Of a DNA stretch of 64,000 bases, positions 44,511 through 53,479 are shown in pieces (position 1 is the stretch's first letter; each line of letters opens with the position of its first letter). The translations under genes were made by a program, and so were the position numbers. This DNA is from Orrella dioscoreae. GTDB lineage: Bacteria; Pseudomonadota; Gammaproteobacteria; Burkholderiales; Burkholderiaceae_B. Under the pieces are notes generated by a model. That model worked only from the letters and a program-made list of their open reading frames with translations, had not been told where the DNA came from and did not search any database. The stretch lies in assembly GCF_900089455.2 (NCBI RefSeq), contig NZ_LT907988.1, forward strand, positions 3,906,001 through 3,970,000. The letters run 5' to 3'.

Positions 44511-45701
44511 CTAGACGATGCCTTCCTCACGCAATCTTTCCAGTTCCGCCGCGCCCACGCCGATGCCTGCCAACACGGCAGCCGTATCGCCGCCCAGGGC
44601 CGGTGCGGGATGCCGCAACCGGCATGGCGCCTGCGAGAACTTGATGGGGAACCCCAGCATCCGCACGGGTCCGTGGCCGGGATGCTCGACATCGATGGCC
44701 ATCTGCTGGTCACGCACCTGCGGATCCTCGAACACCTCGGGCACGCTCAGCACCGGCCCGCAAGGCACGCCGTGGCGGTTGCACTGCTCGATCCAGTACG
44801 CCGTCTCGCGCTGGCGGGTGCGCGCCTGGATGACCTCGCGCAAGGCTGGCCGGTTCCGCATGCGCAGGGCATTCGTGGCGAAGTCCGGATGCGCCTGCAG
44901 CGCCGGCATTTCCAGCGCATTCAGCAGGCGGACATACATGGTGTCGTTGCTGGGCGCGATGGCAACCTGGCCGTCGGCGGTCTCGAACAAGCCATAGGGC
45001 GCCACCAGCGCGTGGTCATTGCCGTTGCGCAGCGGCGCCGTGCCGCTGGCGAAATAGTTCGACGCCTGGAAGCTGAGCAGGTTGATCATGCTGGAGAGCA
45101 GGCTCACGCTCAAGGATTCGCCCTGGCCGCTGCGCTCGCGCCGCAGCAAGGCGGCCACGATGCCCAGCGCGGCGTGCAGCCCCGCCACCAGATCGCTGAC
45201 CGGCGGCCCCGCCCGCAAGGGCGGGCCATCGGCCTCGCCGTTCACGCTCATGAATCCGCTCATCGCCTGCGCGATGAAATCGAAGGCAGGCCGGTCACGG
45301 TACGGCCCGCTGGTGCCAAAGCCATTGATGCCGCAATGCACGATGTCCGGACGCAGCGCTTTCAGCGCCTCGGGCGACAGGCCCAGCTTGTCCATCACCC
45401 CTGGCCGGAAGTTCTCCACCACCACGTCGCTCTTGCGCACCAGCGCCGCCAGCAGGGCCTTGCCTTCGTCGCTGTAGAGATCCAGCGTCACCGACAGCTT
45501 GTTGCGGTTGTAGTTGGCGAAGTACCAGCTGAAGCCTTCGTGCAGCTCGCCCTGCTTGCGCACCGGGTCGCCTTCCCCCGGCGCTTCGATCTTGATCACT
45601 TCGGCGCCCATGTCGGCCAGCAGGGCCGAACAGAACGGGCCGGAAATGATGCGTGTCAGGTCCAGGACCCGGATTCCAGTCAAAGGCATATCGTCGCGCA
45701 T
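44511..45701 (-). CDS. Family III (CaiB/BaiF) CoA transferase
   Basis: 396 residues. It shows the family opening PLTGIRVLDLTRIISGPFCS and the EVIKIEAPGEGDPVR segment; the catalytic Asp is in RPAFDFIAQAMSGFMS (near residue 140), where the acyl anhydride and CoA thioester would form. CaiB-like transferases move CoA between acids such as oxalate, itaconate, succinate or carnitine. The lyase gene ends 8 bases upstream of its start, so the two are co-transcribed. An internal ATG at 45689 (MPLTG) is an alternative start. Confidence 0.92.
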   Translation of the reverse strand: MRDDMPLTGIRVLDLTRIISGPFCSALLADMGAEVIKIEAPGEGDPVRKQGELHEGFSWYFANYNRNKLSVTLDLYSDEGKALLAALVRKSDVVVENFRPGVMDKLGLSPEALKALRPDIVHCGINGFGTSGPYRDRPAFDFIAQAMSGFMSVNGEADGPPLRAGPPVSDLVAGLHAALGIVAALLRRERSGQGESLSVSLLSSMINLLSFQASNYFASGTAPLRNGNDHALVAPYGLFETADGQVAIAPSNDTMYVRLLNALEMPALQAHPDFATNALRMRNRPALREVIQARTRQRETAYWIEQCNRHGVPCGPVLSVPEVFEDPQVRDQQMAIDVEHPGHGPVRMLGFPIKFSQAPCRLRHPAPALGGDTAAVLAGIGVGAAELERLREEGIV

Positions 45702-45709
45702 CCGTCTGC

Positions 45710-46648
45710 TTAACCGTGGGCCGCGCCAATACTCTCAAGGGAGTGCAGCGCCAGGCGGGGGCCCGCCCGCATCACCTGGCCGGGCAAGGGCCGCCCGATG
45801 ATGCTTTCCAAGCTGCGCGCGGCGCCCACCAGCGACGCCAGGTCGATGCCCGTGGCGATATCCATCTCGTCCAGCAGATTCACGAGGTCTTCCGTGCAGA
45901 TGTTGCCCGTGGCGCCCGGCGCGAAAGGACAGCCACCCATGCCGCCCAGCGACGACTCATAGGTCGTGATGCCCAACTGCAGGCCCGTCATCACGTTCAC
46001 GAGACCGATGCCCCGCGTATTGTGGAAATGCAGCGAGATGGAAAGCCCGGGAAATTCTTGCTGGAGCCGCGTCACCGTTTGCGTGACCAGCACGGGCGTC
46101 GCCATGCCCGTGGTGTCGCCCAAGGTAATGCCGTCGAAGCCGTGCTCCACATAGCGCGCCACGATCTTGTCGATGTTCGCCTCAGGCACGTCGCCTTCGA
46201 AAGGACAGCCGAAAGCCGTGGCCACCGCACCCTTGCGCCTGAGGGACTGGCCGCGCGTCAGCGCCGCGATCTCGTCGATGTCCTGCAAGGAACGGTCGAT
46301 GGACCGGTTCAGGTTCTTTGCGTTGTGGCTTTCCGACGCCGAGACAAACACCACGATCTCATCGGCCCCGGCCTGCATGGCACGCTCGGCCCCTTTTGCG
46401 TTCGGCGCCAGCACCGACAGCACCAGGCCCGGCACCCGGCGCGCGCCGGCCAGCACCTCGGCCGCATCCCGCATCTGCGGCACAGCCCGCGGTGACACGA
46501 AAGAGGTGGCTTCGATATGGCGCACGCCTGCATCGATCAGGCGATTGAGCAGCGCGACCTTGTCCTCGGTGGACACGAAGGCCGCTTCGCTTTGCAGCCC
46601 GTCACGCAAGCCAACTTCGATGACATCGACCCGGGTAGGCAAGGGCAT
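45710..46648 (-). CDS. HMG-CoA lyase-like enzyme
   Basis: 312 residues, DRE-TIM metallolyase of the hydroxymethylglutaryl-CoA lyase family. EVGLRDGLQSEAAFVSTEDK carries the catalytic Arg-Asp; SLHFHNTRGIGLVNVMTGLQ the metal-binding His pair; GGMGGCPFAPGATGNICTED the mobile Cys loop. AAGGAGA precedes ATG 46648. With a CaiB-type transferase, members of this family can act on citramalyl-CoA or related acids instead of HMG-CoA; the substrate is unresolved. No acyl-CoA dehydrogenase or carboxylase genes for leucine degradation are nearby. Confidence 0.92.
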   Translation of the reverse strand: MPLPTRVDVIEVGLRDGLQSEAAFVSTEDKVALLNRLIDAGVRHIEATSFVSPRAVPQMRDAAEVLAGARRVPGLVLSVLAPNAKGAERAMQAGADEIVVFVSASESHNAKNLNRSIDRSLQDIDEIAALTRGQSLRRKGAVATAFGCPFEGDVPEANIDKIVARYVEHGFDGITLGDTTGMATPVLVTQTVTRLQQEFPGLSISLHFHNTRGIGLVNVMTGLQLGITTYESSLGGMGGCPFAPGATGNICTEDLVNLLDEMDIATGIDLASLVGAARSLESIIGRPLPGQVMRAGPRLALHSLESIGAAHG

Positions 46649-46777
46649 GGCTGTCTCCTTATTGTCTTTTGACCATTGTTCCTGGCCATGATGGTCTGGG
46701 AACAACGGCCGGACAATTCGCAGTTTTTCCGCCAGCCATCGCGGATGGCGATGGCTTTGCCCGAGGTGTGCCTGGGT

Positions 46778-47674
46778 TTACTCCGCAGCCCGCGCCGAGG
46801 CCAGCAAATGCTGCAGCAACAGCTTCGCCGCGCTGGACTGCGTGTCATCCGCGCGCAGGCAGATGGACAGGCGCCGGTGGGCCCACTCGTCGGTCAGCTT
46901 GACGAGCTTCACCCCTTCCTGGCGATACAGCGCCAGCGCCTTCAGCGGCATCACCCCGATGCCCAGCCCCGCATGCACCAATGCCACCAGGGCATCGTAG
47001 GACGTGGCATGGAAACGCACCCGCCACTCTCGATTGGCCTCGTTGGCCCGCCGATGCAGCATGAAGCTGGCCGCGCTGCCCCGGTGCATGCCAACGTGTT
47101 CGTAATCCAGCGTCTGCACGAAGGACAGCGACCGACGGCGCGCCAGCGGGTGGCCTGCCGGCACCAGCAGGGCCATCTCGTCCTTGTGATACGGATAGTG
47201 GACCAGGCCCTCGCGGTCGTCCGACAGGAAGAACACGCCAATGTCCGCTTCGCTTTCCGCCACGGCGCGCGTCACCACGCTGCTGACACGCTCCTCCAGG
47301 TCCACCCGCACGCCGGGGTGCTCGGCCAGGAAGCTTTTCAGCTCACCCGGCAGGAATTGGGTGATGGAGGACAGGTTTGCGAACAGCCGTACGTGGCCGC
47401 GTACACCGTGGGCGTGGTCCTGGATCTGCGCGGACAGGTCGGCGGCCTGCCTGAGCATCAGGCGCGCGCCGCGGGCCAGGGAGCGGCCTGCGGAGGTGGC
47501 AGATACGCCGCGGGCATGGCGGGTCAGCAGCGGCATGCCCGCGGAGCGTTCGAGTTCGCTGATGCGTTTGCTGAGGGCGGAGGCGGCGATATGTTCGCGC
47601 TCGGCGGCGGCGGAGATGCTGCCGGTGTCCAGGACGGCCAGGAAGAGTTGGAGGGTGGTCAGGTCGAAGCGCAT
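46778..47674 (-). CDS. LysR-family regulator of the CoA transferase/lyase cluster
   Basis: 298 residues. The N-terminal helix-turn-helix (LQLFLAVLDTGSISAAAERE, SALSKRISELERSAGMPLLT) is followed by the effector domain. The ATG 47674 (MRFDLTTLQLF) gives the standard LTTR start. The gene lies 129 bases upstream of the lyase and on the same strand, so it is not divergent. Regulation of the downstream genes is likely, from proximity only. Confidence 0.9.
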   Translation of the reverse strand: MRFDLTTLQLFLAVLDTGSISAAAEREHIAASALSKRISELERSAGMPLLTRHARGVSATSAGRSLARGARLMLRQAADLSAQIQDHAHGVRGHVRLFANLSSITQFLPGELKSFLAEHPGVRVDLEERVSSVVTRAVAESEADIGVFFLSDDREGLVHYPYHKDEMALLVPAGHPLARRRSLSFVQTLDYEHVGMHRGSAASFMLHRRANEANREWRVRFHATSYDALVALVHAGLGIGVMPLKALALYRQEGVKLVKLTDEWAHRRLSICLRADDTQSSAAKLLLQHLLASARAAE

Positions 47675-47835
47675 GGGGGTTTCTGCTTTTATCAAGCCAG
47701 ATGCCTGGGAACGGAACAGCCCTCTTCGCCGGTAATGCCGGCAAAGCACGCATCATGGATTCAGCGGAAAAACGAACCTGAACGTGCTGGCCCAGCCTGC
47801 CTCCTCGTCGACCTTGCCATGGACTGCCTGATCTA

Positions 47836-48180
47836 TCACTGATATTTATCCGGAACCGGGTGGGTCCGGCAGTCAAAGGGACCGTCAGCGCCGCTTCCGC
47901 GAATACGGGCTTGAAAGAACTGGCGCTTTGAGCTTGCCCTCAGCAGATCCGCCACTGTTGCGGCATCCATGTCGCAGTAGTGGTAGTAAGTCTTCTTGAG
48001 TCGGATGACCATGTATCGCTCTGCCCGATCGTAGCAAATACGCGAAACGTCACTGTTCTCCCTGACGTCGGTACACGAGAAGGCAGCCAACGACACGGGG
48101 CCATGATATTTGACTTGCACGGTCTCTGCCTTGGCTGCCTGGCACATCAAGGCAAGCATCGAAAAAATGATAAGTCTCAA
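47836..48180 (-). CDS. Small exported protein with KTSC-like domain
   Basis: 114 residues. The start is taken as TTG 48180, 5 bases after AGGGAGG, which gives a signal peptide (LRLIIFSMLALMCQAAKA-E). The mature part reads VQVKYHGPVSLAAFSC, then RICYDRAERYMVIRLKKTYY and VADLLRASSKRQFFQARIRG, matching the short KTSC-domain pattern (Tyr-rich strand, then a VxxLLxASSxGxFxxxxI helix). KTSC proteins have unknown function and sometimes accompany nucleases or phage genes. It lies in an AT-richer islet. Confidence 0.7.
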   Translation of the reverse strand: MRLIIFSMLALMCQAAKAETVQVKYHGPVSLAAFSCTDVRENSDVSRICYDRAERYMVIRLKKTYYHYCDMDAATVADLLRASSKRQFFQARIRGSGADGPFDCRTHPVPDKYQ

Positions 48181-48419
48181 ATCCGCCTCCCTTGTTGGGC
48201 TCAACGGTACCTGCGCACCGGGTCGTTGATCTGCCTGAGATGGCAGATCGATACCACGGCTGCATTGGCTATTGGAAACTTCCGAGCTCCAAACTGGATG
48301 ACCGAAACGTCAAGGTAGGTGAACGTGGAGGTCAATGCTCGGTCGAGTTGGAATTAACGGCTTATAAATAGCAATTACTTAGCATAACTGCTCGGACCTG
48401 CCAGTCGGGTCTCCCTGCC

Positions 48420-48791
48420 TTAACTAAAGACATGCGCCGAAATCAGCCTGGAGATTTCGACGATGGATGTCTTGCCGGTGAACTCGAACCTCACCTTTCC
48501 GAGCGAGGAAAAATAAATCTCCAGCTCGGAATCCAGATCAAAAGTCCCGGATGTTTCAACGGAATAGGCCACGATATTTTTGTACGGCAATGAGGAGAAA
48601 TCCTTTTTACTGCCGGTGATGCCCTGCACGTTGACAGCGATGATGCGCTTATTGGTAAAAACCACGCCGTCACGCATGGACTTGTATGAGTCAATGACGC
48701 GTTCGCCTTCCAAAAGCAAGTCAGTCACGCGGTCCGCGTACTCATCATTGCGTTTCAGCTTGAAAAAACCTTTGTTATTGAAATCAATCAT
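48420..48791 (-). CDS. Bacterial PH-domain protein
   Basis: 123 residues from ATG 48791 (MIDFNNKGFFKLKRND). The core LLLEGERVIDSYKSMRDGVV, FTNKRIIAVNVQGITGSKKD and FSSLPYKNIVAYSVETSGTF is the bPH_1 (DUF1696-like) pattern, followed by ELEIYFSSLGKVRFEF. Family function is unknown; PH-like folds bind lipids or proteins. Base composition is lower in GC than neighbouring genes, pointing to an acquired islet. A GTG six codons upstream is a possible longer start. Confidence 0.8.
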   Translation of the reverse strand: MIDFNNKGFFKLKRNDEYADRVTDLLLEGERVIDSYKSMRDGVVFTNKRIIAVNVQGITGSKKDFSSLPYKNIVAYSVETSGTFDLDSELEIYFSSLGKVRFEFTGKTSIVEISRLISAHVFS

Positions 48792-48907
48792 TGGATTCAG
48801 ACCCGCCACAATAAAAATCAGGGATAATTCGGGAATTTTTCAGCCCACCCGCCCCTTGCACCGCAAGCAAAACGGAAACGCGAAATCCCACAAAAAAGGA
48901 AAATTAA

Positions 48908-49276
48908 GTGCATCCAGTCATCATGAAGACGCTCGGCGGACTGTCCCGCGCATATTACATCCGCCAGTTCCTCTTTGGCTTGATCTTCCCAGCGCTATTT
49001 TTGTTTGCAATGAACCAAGATACCAACCCGCATCCGGTGGCGTTCGGCACCTATGCGCTGCTCGCCGTGAATACCCTGCTCTATCCGTATTCGCGTTTCG
49101 TCTATGAGAGCGTCATCGACTACATCCTGGGCCGGAATGTGTTTTTCGTTAATGCGCTCTTAATGCTGTTCGTGAAGTTGATGACGATGATTCTGTGCTG
49201 GAGCTTCGCGATTTTCATCGCGCCGATCGGCCTGCTATACCTGTACTTTCACCACAGTCGCAACGCGGCAGGTTGA
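48908..49276 (+). CDS. Small membrane protein of unknown function
   Basis: 122 residues from GTG 48908, which is preceded by AAGGA at 7 bases; the first ATG (48923) has no ribosome binding site. Three or four hydrophobic segments are visible (FLFGLIFPALFLFAMNQ, YALLAVNTLLYPYSRFV, ALLMLFVKLMTMILCWSF, IFIAPIGLLYLYFHH). No family recognised. It diverges from the PH-domain gene over 116 AT-rich bases, so the two may share a promoter region. Confidence 0.7.
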   Translation: MHPVIMKTLGGLSRAYYIRQFLFGLIFPALFLFAMNQDTNPHPVAFGTYALLAVNTLLYPYSRFVYESVIDYILGRNVFFVNALLMLFVKLMTMILCWSFAIFIAPIGLLYLYFHHSRNAAG

Positions 49277-49332
49277 CGCTATGAATGCGACCGGCACACG
49301 GACGCAGCATTAGCGTCCGGTCATCCGCAACG

Positions 49333-50235
49333 TCACGCCCCCTGGAATGCCCTGCCGAAATCGCAGCACCGCGTGGCGATCTCCACCAACTGGTCCATCA
49401 CCACGCTGTGGTTCTCCGCCTTGTGCACGGCGGCGAAGACCACATCCGGCACGGGCGGCGCCACGTCCAGCACCTCCAGCATGCCCAGGTCGATGAGCGG
49501 CTGCAGCGCAAACTGCGGCAGGTGCGCCACGCCCAGGCCAGACACAGTCATGCCGATGATGGCCATGAGGTTGTTGCTGACGATCCAGTTCCCCGTGCCG
49601 ATGCCGGCTGCCCGGAACCACTCGTCGTAGATCTGGCCGGTGGCCGAGCGGCCGCCCTGCGTCAGAACACGCTGCTCCGCGATGTCGTGGACATTCAAGG
49701 GATGCTGCGTTGGCAACAGTCCCGGCTTGCACATCCAGGTATTCCTGACCTTGCCCAAGGTGTGCTTCACCAATCGGCTGTCTTCGAAAAGGTCCGGCAG
49801 GATAGCGATATCTAGATTGCCGGCCAGCAGTTTGTTGCGCAGCCCAAAGCTGTCGTCGACATCAGGCTCGAAGGAGGTGGCTGGAAACCTGGCATGCACC
49901 GCATTGACGAAGCGAGGCAGCCAGGTCAGCGCCGTGAGCTCCGTCACGCCGATGCGCAACTGGCGCTGGGGCGCCGCCGCTTGAACGAAACCCTCGATCG
50001 CCTGCGCACGACGACCGAGCAGGTCCTTGGCGATGGCGAACATCTCCTCCCCTTTTTCGGTCAAGCGCGCCGACCTCATCGTCCGGTCAAACAAGGGCGT
50101 GCCGAAGGCGTCCTCCAGCTCGCGCACGCGCTTCGACACCGCCGGCTGCGTCGTGTGCAGCTTCTGCGCGGCCTGCGAGAAACCACCCAGCTGTGCTACC
50201 CAGTAGATGGCTTCCAACTGCTTGAACGTCATCAT
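49333..50235 (-). CDS. LysR-family regulator divergent from the dioxygenase operon
   Basis: 300 residues. Helix-turn-helix: LEAIYWVAQLGGFSQAAQKL, TTQPAVSKRVRELEDAFGTP. The effector-binding domain follows (LRIGVTELTALTWLPRFVNA). The divergent TauD-type gene starts 144 bases away and an inverted repeat of the LysR type lies between them, so it likely controls the 50380-53449 operon and itself. Confidence 0.92.
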   Translation of the reverse strand: MMTFKQLEAIYWVAQLGGFSQAAQKLHTTQPAVSKRVRELEDAFGTPLFDRTMRSARLTEKGEEMFAIAKDLLGRRAQAIEGFVQAAAPQRQLRIGVTELTALTWLPRFVNAVHARFPATSFEPDVDDSFGLRNKLLAGNLDIAILPDLFEDSRLVKHTLGKVRNTWMCKPGLLPTQHPLNVHDIAEQRVLTQGGRSATGQIYDEWFRAAGIGTGNWIVSNNLMAIIGMTVSGLGVAHLPQFALQPLIDLGMLEVLDVAPPVPDVVFAAVHKAENHSVVMDQLVEIATRCCDFGRAFQGA

Positions 50236-50250
50236 TCACATACCTAAAAG

Positions 50251-50266
50251 TTATTCATACGAATAA
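50251..50266. promoter_or_regulatory. Candidate LysR operator
   Basis: TTATTC-ATAC-GAATAA is a perfect 6-bp inverted repeat in the divergent LysR/dioxygenase spacer, containing T-N11-A spacing expected for LysR proteins. It lies 15 bases from the LysR start in an AT-rich stretch. Confidence 0.55.
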
Positions 50267-50379
50267 AAATAAATCGCTTTTTCTCATGTGCGTTTTACAC
50301 GAGGATTGACGCATCGCAAAGCACTGCCACGGCATTCGTGGCAGGCAGCAATCCTTCTCATCGCAGGGAGAATCACGCC

Positions 50380-51444
50380 ATGTCCGAGTACAAGCCCGTT
50401 ACCGATGCGAGCGCCTGGAACGCAGAACAGCTCAACAACGATCAAAGCTGGATCTACCGGTTCGGGCCGCAAGCCATTGCGGAACTGAACGCTGCGCTGC
50501 AGAAGGTGCGCCACATTCCGATCACGGACATCCGCAAGGAGGACTTCCCCCTGGAAAGGGTCGCGGCTGACCTGAAGAAAGTGTCGGAACAGGTGGAGGA
50601 AGGCATCGGGATGGCCGTGCTGCGCGGCCTGCCAGTGTTCGATTACTCCAAGGACGATGCGTCGCGAATCTACTGGGGTATCGGACTGCACCTGGGACGC
50701 CCTGTCACACAGAACTCACGCGCCCATCTGCTTGGGCACGTGAAGGATGAAGGGGTGAAATACGGCCACAAGACCCGTGGCTACAACACCAGCGCCAAGT
50801 TGAACTTCCACAGCGACAACAGCGATGTCGTCGGCCTGCTGTGCCTGCGCGTCTCCAAGACAGGAGGCTTCAGCCGGCTGACCAGCACGACGTCCATCCA
50901 CAACGAAATACTGAGGCGCCGTCCCGATCTGCTCAAGCCCTTGTATGACGGCTTCCATTACGACCTGAAGGGCGAACACCTGCCCGGCCGTTCGCCACTC
51001 ACCGAGCACCCCATTCCTGTATTCAGCTGGTTCGACGGCAAGCTCAGTTGCCGCTACCTGCGCAACGCCTTCGAACCCGCCTTCGAGAAGCGCGGCACGC
51101 CAGCCACCCCAGAACAGGTGGAGGCGATGAACCTGTTCGATGAGCTGGCTGGCAGCCAGGACCTGTGCTTCGAGATGGCCATGGAGCCCGGCGACATGCA
51201 GCTCCTGAACAATCACGTCATCGTGCACTCGCGCACGGCCTTCGAGGACTACGAAGACGAAGACAAGAAGCGTCACCTGTTGCGCCTGTGGCTGCGCACC
51301 GACTATCGACCGCTTGCGCCGAACTTCGCGGAGCGCTTCGGCCCCGGCACCGCCCGCATGGGCGTGCCCACCCCAGAAGCCTTCGGCCTGCCGCCACGCC
51401 CGCCGCTGGAACACGGCCTGCCCGAGCCCGCGATGGGCCACTGA
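50380..51444 (+). CDS. TauD/TfdA-family Fe(II)/2-oxoglutarate dioxygenase
   Basis: 354 residues. Start ATG 50380 after AGGGAG. The facial triad is visible: His and Asp in KLNFHSDNSDVVGLLCLRVS and the distal His in LLNNHVIVHSRTAFEDYED; the 2-oxoglutarate Arg is in KRHLLRLWLRTD. The N-terminal part (ADLKKVSEQVEEGIGMAVLR) matches clavaminate-synthase-like relatives. First gene of an operon with a hydroxyacid dehydrogenase and a Bug receptor; the hydroxylated substrate is unknown. Confidence 0.9.
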   Translation: MSEYKPVTDASAWNAEQLNNDQSWIYRFGPQAIAELNAALQKVRHIPITDIRKEDFPLERVAADLKKVSEQVEEGIGMAVLRGLPVFDYSKDDASRIYWGIGLHLGRPVTQNSRAHLLGHVKDEGVKYGHKTRGYNTSAKLNFHSDNSDVVGLLCLRVSKTGGFSRLTSTTSIHNEILRRRPDLLKPLYDGFHYDLKGEHLPGRSPLTEHPIPVFSWFDGKLSCRYLRNAFEPAFEKRGTPATPEQVEAMNLFDELAGSQDLCFEMAMEPGDMQLLNNHVIVHSRTAFEDYEDEDKKRHLLRLWLRTDYRPLAPNFAERFGPGTARMGVPTPEAFGLPPRPPLEHGLPEPAMGH

Positions 51445-51491
51445 TATCCGCGCGCCGTGTCACCGGCGTTCATCCGCCCACAGAAGAAACC

Positions 51492-52412
51492 ATGCATCAA
51501 GACTCCATCGTCATCACGGAAGAGAAGATCCACCCCGATGCCGTCGCCCTGCTCAAGGACTATCGTCTTTGCTACACCGGCGCGCGGTTTTCCCAGGAAG
51601 AACTGGTCGCGCTCGTCGAGCGTGAACAGCCCGTCGCCATCCTGTCCCGCTATGGGCAGATCAATGAACAAGTGCAATCAGCCTCGCGCAAGCTGAAAGT
51701 CATCGGCCGGCACGGCGTCGGCATGGATGCCATCGATCAAGCTGCCGCCAGGCGACTGGGCGTGCAAGCCATTGCCGCCACCGGCTCGAACAGCCAGTCC
51801 GTGGCAGAGCTCGCGCTCGGACTCATCCTGGCCTGCGCCCGGCGCATCTGCTGGCTGGACGCCCGCATGCACGAAGGACACTGGGACAAGCAAGGCTACG
51901 TCGGCTTCGAACTGTCCGGCGCGACGCTGGGCGTGGTGGGCTGCGGCGCGATAGGCAGACGCGTGGCCCGCTTCGGCCAGGCCATCGGGATGCGTGTGCT
52001 CGTCAACGACCCTTACCTCGACGGCCATCAGCTCCCCGAAGGCGTCACGCAGGTCGAACTGGAAGCCTTGCTGACCGCCAGCGACGTCGTCTCCCTGCAC
52101 TGCCCGCTGGATGACTCCACCCGGAACCTGCTGGATGCGCGTCGGCTGGGCTTGCTACGCAAGGGTGCCATCGTGGTGAACACCGCGCGCGCCGGCATGA
52201 TCGACGAGGCCGCCATCCGCGAGAAACTGCATGCCGGTGAACTCCATCTGGGACTCGACTGTTTCGTGCATGAGCCGATCAACGCCGAGTCACCCTGGGT
52301 GGACACCCCCAACGCCGTCCTGACGCCCCACATCGGCGGAACGACCAATGGCGGCTTGCGGGGCATGGCCGTAGGCGCCGCCCAGAACATCCTTTCCGTC
52401 CTGCGCGGCTGA
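51492..52412 (+). CDS. D-2-hydroxyacid dehydrogenase (NAD-dependent)
   Basis: 306 residues. Rossmann motif GVVGCGAIGRRVARFGQAIG followed by the NAD-preferring VLVNDPY; catalytic Arg in NTARAGMIDE, Glu in LDCFVHEPINAESP, His in LTPHIGGTTNGG. The N-terminal half includes KVIGRHGVGMDAIDQAAARR. It belongs to the SerA/hydroxypyruvate reductase group. It is 47 bases after the dioxygenase gene and likely oxidises or reduces a 2-hydroxy/2-oxo acid in the same pathway. Confidence 0.92.
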   Translation: MHQDSIVITEEKIHPDAVALLKDYRLCYTGARFSQEELVALVEREQPVAILSRYGQINEQVQSASRKLKVIGRHGVGMDAIDQAAARRLGVQAIAATGSNSQSVAELALGLILACARRICWLDARMHEGHWDKQGYVGFELSGATLGVVGCGAIGRRVARFGQAIGMRVLVNDPYLDGHQLPEGVTQVELEALLTASDVVSLHCPLDDSTRNLLDARRLGLLRKGAIVVNTARAGMIDEAAIREKLHAGELHLGLDCFVHEPINAESPWVDTPNAVLTPHIGGTTNGGLRGMAVGAAQNILSVLRG

Positions 52413-52489
52413 GCCCGGCAAGCTTTCAGAAAAACAAAGAAGCAGTACCCCGCGCAACGCGGCATATATCAATAACAACGGAGACAACC

Positions 52490-53449
52490 ATGCGCAGGAT
52501 CTTGATGCTTTGCCTGATGTTCTGTTCCTATGCGGTCCCCCCGGCCCAGGCAGAGGAATTTCCCACCCGCCCCTTGCGGCTGATCGTTCCCTACACCGCC
52601 GGCGGCGCCCTGGACAACATCGCCCGGATATTCGCAGAGGCCCTGGGCAAGAATCTTGGCCAGTCGGTCGTCGTTGAAAACCGCCCCGGCGGCAACAACC
52701 TGATTGCCACCCGCGCGCTGCAAAGCAGCAGCCCTGACGGCTATACCTTGATGCTGACCACGAACGGCACGATGTCCATCGCACCGGTGCTCTACGCGAA
52801 CACGCCCTATGACCCGCTGAAGGACTTCTCCCACGTCGGCCTGGTCTCCAGCTATCCGTACGTGCTGGTCAGCAAGGCAGGCGCCTTTCCCGACTTCGCT
52901 ACCGTATTGCAGCGGGCCGCCGCAAAACCGGAGAGCGTATCGATGGCGTACACGGGCCATGTGAAATCACTGTCGGTCGACTGGCTGAGCGTCCTGACCC
53001 AGTCCAAGATCCTGAAGGTGCCGTACAAGGGAGACAACGACGTGATCAGCGACCTGGCGGGCGGCCGGGTCGACATCGCGATGATCGGCCCCTCGGTGGC
53101 CATGCCCCTGGTCACCGAAAAAAAACTGGACGCCCTTGCCGTCACGTCGAAGGCACGCTTGCCCGCGCTGCCCGACGTTCCTGCGGTGAACGAATCCGTT
53201 GCAGGATTCCAGGTGGATGTGTGGACGGGGCTGGTGAGCCACCAGAAGGCCCCCGAAGCGAGTCTGGAAGTGCTGCGCAGCGCGTTGACGAAGACGCTTC
53301 AGGATCCTGCATTCCAGGAACGTCTGAGCCAGACGGGAGATACGGTGCTGATGGGTAACGGGCCGGCATTCCAGCAACGGATTGCCGATGATCTGGCGCT
53401 TTGGGGGAAGGTGATGAAGGACGGGGGGATTCAGCCGATCACGCAGTGA
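52490..53449 (+). CDS. Bug/TctC-family periplasmic receptor
   Basis: 319 residues, with a signal peptide (MRRILMLCLMFCSYAVPPAQA-E). The mature start FPTRPLRLIVPYTAGGALDN and VVVENRPGGNNLIATRALQS are canonical, and VPYKGDNDVISDLAGGRVDI is the carboxylate-pocket loop. AACGGAGAC precedes the ATG. Third gene of the dioxygenase operon, so its ligand is probably that pathway's substrate. It is the third Bug receptor of the window. Confidence 0.92.
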   Translation: MRRILMLCLMFCSYAVPPAQAEEFPTRPLRLIVPYTAGGALDNIARIFAEALGKNLGQSVVVENRPGGNNLIATRALQSSSPDGYTLMLTTNGTMSIAPVLYANTPYDPLKDFSHVGLVSSYPYVLVSKAGAFPDFATVLQRAAAKPESVSMAYTGHVKSLSVDWLSVLTQSKILKVPYKGDNDVISDLAGGRVDIAMIGPSVAMPLVTEKKLDALAVTSKARLPALPDVPAVNESVAGFQVDVWTGLVSHQKAPEASLEVLRSALTKTLQDPAFQERLSQTGDTVLMGNGPAFQQRIADDLALWGKVMKDGGIQPITQ

Positions 53450-53479
53450 CGGTTGGGGTGAACTCAGGACGGGCAGCCC

